In this document: positions 6,141-7,285 of the stretch, one piece after another | How positions within the stretch are numbered: the first letter of the stretch is position 1 | How the letters are laid out: every line of letters starts with the position of its first letter | Source: Bacteroidales bacterium | GTDB lineage: Bacteria > Bacteroidota > Bacteroidia > Bacteroidales > UBA7960 | DNA: 7,285 nucleotides | Assembly (NCBI GenBank): GCA_003553005.1 | Contig: PUPG01000087.1 | Coordinates: forward strand, 1 to 7,285 | Direction of reading: 5' to 3' | Position numbers and translations under genes: made by a program | Notes under the pieces: generated by a model | The model's database searches: none | Told to the model about the DNA's origin: nothing | The model's input: the letters and a program-made list of their open reading frames with translations, nothing else

Positions 6141-7274
6141 TTATTTACACAAGGGGTGCATTCCCACGGGAATCTTTTTCCCGGTAAACTTTTGGATGTC
6201 CTTCAGGTAGGTTTTTTCTTCGGGACTGCAAAACGAATATGCTGATCCGTCCAGTCCGGCCCTGCCTGTTCTACCGATCCTGTGCGTGTAGGTTTCAGTC
6301 TGCTCAGGAATGTCATAATTGATCACGTGGGAAAGATCATGCACGTCAATGCCCCTGGAGGCCACATCCGTTGCCACAAGCATGCGCAACTTGTTATCTT
6401 TGAACTGTTTCAATGCACGCAAGCGCTGCGATTGCGATTTGTCGCCATGGATGGCCTGGGCCATGATCCCCACGCGCGCAAGTCTTTTTACCAGCTTGTC
6501 GGCACCTCTTTTTGTGCGGGTAAACACCAAAGAACGGTCTATGCCTTCTTCCTTGACCAGCTGCTGAAGCAAATTGATTTTCGATGCGCGGTCAATGTGA
6601 TACACCATCTCGTTGGTTACAGAAGAGCTGGTTTCTTGGGCTGCAATATCGATGCTATGCGCATCTTTTTTCAAAAAGCGATTAGCCAGGTTCCTGACCT
6701 CCGAAGAAAGGGTTGCGGAGAACAATAGCGTTTGCCTGTTTTCCGGCACCAGGGAAAGGATCTTTTTGATGTCATGGATAAAACCCATGTCAAGCATCCG
6801 GTCGGCTTCATCCAGTACGACATGCTCAACGGCATGCAGACTGAGATGTTTTTGCTCCAGCAGATCCAGCAGCCGGCCCGGTGTGGCAACCAGGATGTCT
6901 GGTCCCCTTCTGATCGCACTGACTTGCGTGTGCTGGGAAACACCGCCGTATATGACCGCTTTTTTTAAGCGGGTGTTCTTTCCATAGGCATGGAAGCTAT
7001 CCCCAATTTGTTGTGCAAGCTCGCGGGTTGGGGCTAAAACCAACACCCGGGGGTGTTTCGAAAACCTTTGGCCCTCCACGAGCAAATGCAATAAGGGCAG
7101 CGCAAAGGCAGCAGTTTTGCCGGTGCCGGTTTGCGCGCTTCCGAAAAGGTCTTTTCCTTTTAAGATCGGGGGAATGGCATGTTCCTGAACGGGTGTGGGG
7201 TGTTGATATCCTTTGCTTTTTAGTGCCTGCAAAACCGGCATGGTCAAACCAAGATTTTGAAATGTAGTCATCAT
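6141..7274 (-). CDS. rhlE: DEAD-box ATP-dependent RNA helicase, RhlE type
   Basis: The 377-aa product carries the full DEAD-box helicase motif set in order. These are the Q motif (Phe5 and PTPVQ at 26-30), Walker A AQTGTGKT (47-54), PTRELAQQ (Ia), TPGR (Ib), DEAD (155-158), SAT (186-188), VFTRTKRG (IV), RGIDV (307-311) and HRIGRTGR (331-338). It unwinds RNA duplexes with ATP in the cytoplasm, and the family works in ribosome assembly, RNA decay and cold adaptation. The C-terminal tail after the RecA2 domain is very short, with no basic extension of the kind many RhlE proteins have. The protein may start at the ATG at 7274 or at the next codon, also ATG. The 11 bases upstream that are visible are A/T only, so the promoter lies outside the window. 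It has no evident link to the glycan genes. Confidence 0.95.
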   Translation of the reverse strand: MMTTFQNLGLTMPVLQALKSKGYQHPTPVQEHAIPPILKGKDLFGSAQTGTGKTAAFALPLLHLLVEGQRFSKHPRVLVLAPTRELAQQIGDSFHAYGKNTRLKKAVIYGGVSQHTQVSAIRRGPDILVATPGRLLDLLEQKHLSLHAVEHVVLDEADRMLDMGFIHDIKKILSLVPENRQTLLFSATLSSEVRNLANRFLKKDAHSIDIAAQETSSSVTNEMVYHIDRASKINLLQQLVKEEGIDRSLVFTRTKRGADKLVKRLARVGIMAQAIHGDKSQSQRLRALKQFKDNKLRMLVATDVASRGIDVHDLSHVINYDIPEQTETYTHRIGRTGRAGLDGSAYSFCSPEEKTYLKDIQKFTGKKIPVGMHPLCK

Positions 7275-7285
7275 AAATTAAAAAT

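Noticed and set aside
1..7285. CRISPR array, tRNA, rRNA, insertion sequence or phage genes
   Set aside because: Looked for on both strands; no spaced repeat array, clover-leaf sequence, transposase motif or terminal inverted repeats with target duplication were seen.

Overview
The window looks like a piece of a Bacteroidota chromosome, probably from a polysaccharide-degrading (marine or saline type) member; genus is not decidable from the sequence. Three points support this: lipoproteins whose lipidated cysteine is followed by an acidic S-D-D-D type export signal, a membrane-spanning propeller/Y_Y_Y/LuxR-HTH regulator of the SusR-like kind, and A/T-rich leaders without Shine-Dalgarno sequences plus at least one good TTTG / TAnnTTTG-like promoter.

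Layout. Positions 1-842 (minus) hold the N-terminal 280 codons of a PKD-domain lipoprotein that runs off the left edge. A 297-bp intergenic region (843-1139) carries its promoter, a hairpin in its leader and an upstream 9-bp direct repeat. Positions 1140-4058 (minus) encode a 972-aa one-component sensor/transcription factor. A 281-bp divergent region (4059-4339) separates it from a plus-strand lipoprotein at 4340-5140 built from two similar lipocalin-like halves. That gene converges, with a 15-bp gap, on a minus-strand GH16 glycoside hydrolase lipoprotein (5156-6043). Upstream of GH16, on the same strand, is an RhlE-type DEAD-box RNA helicase (6141-7274).

How they fit together (inference). 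The regulator, PKD lipoprotein and GH16 lipoprotein resemble parts of a glycan-utilisation locus, with beta-glucans such as laminarin the most likely but unproven substrate. No SusC/SusD pair is visible here. The regulator would sense a glycan signal in the periplasm and act through its cytoplasmic HTH, plausibly on the PKD gene directly downstream. The helicase is a housekeeping or cold-adaptation gene and is probably unrelated.

The most unusual non-coding signal is an imperfect hairpin of about 67 nt (6005-6071) that encloses the start codon of the GH16 gene and places the AUG at the edge of its apical loop.
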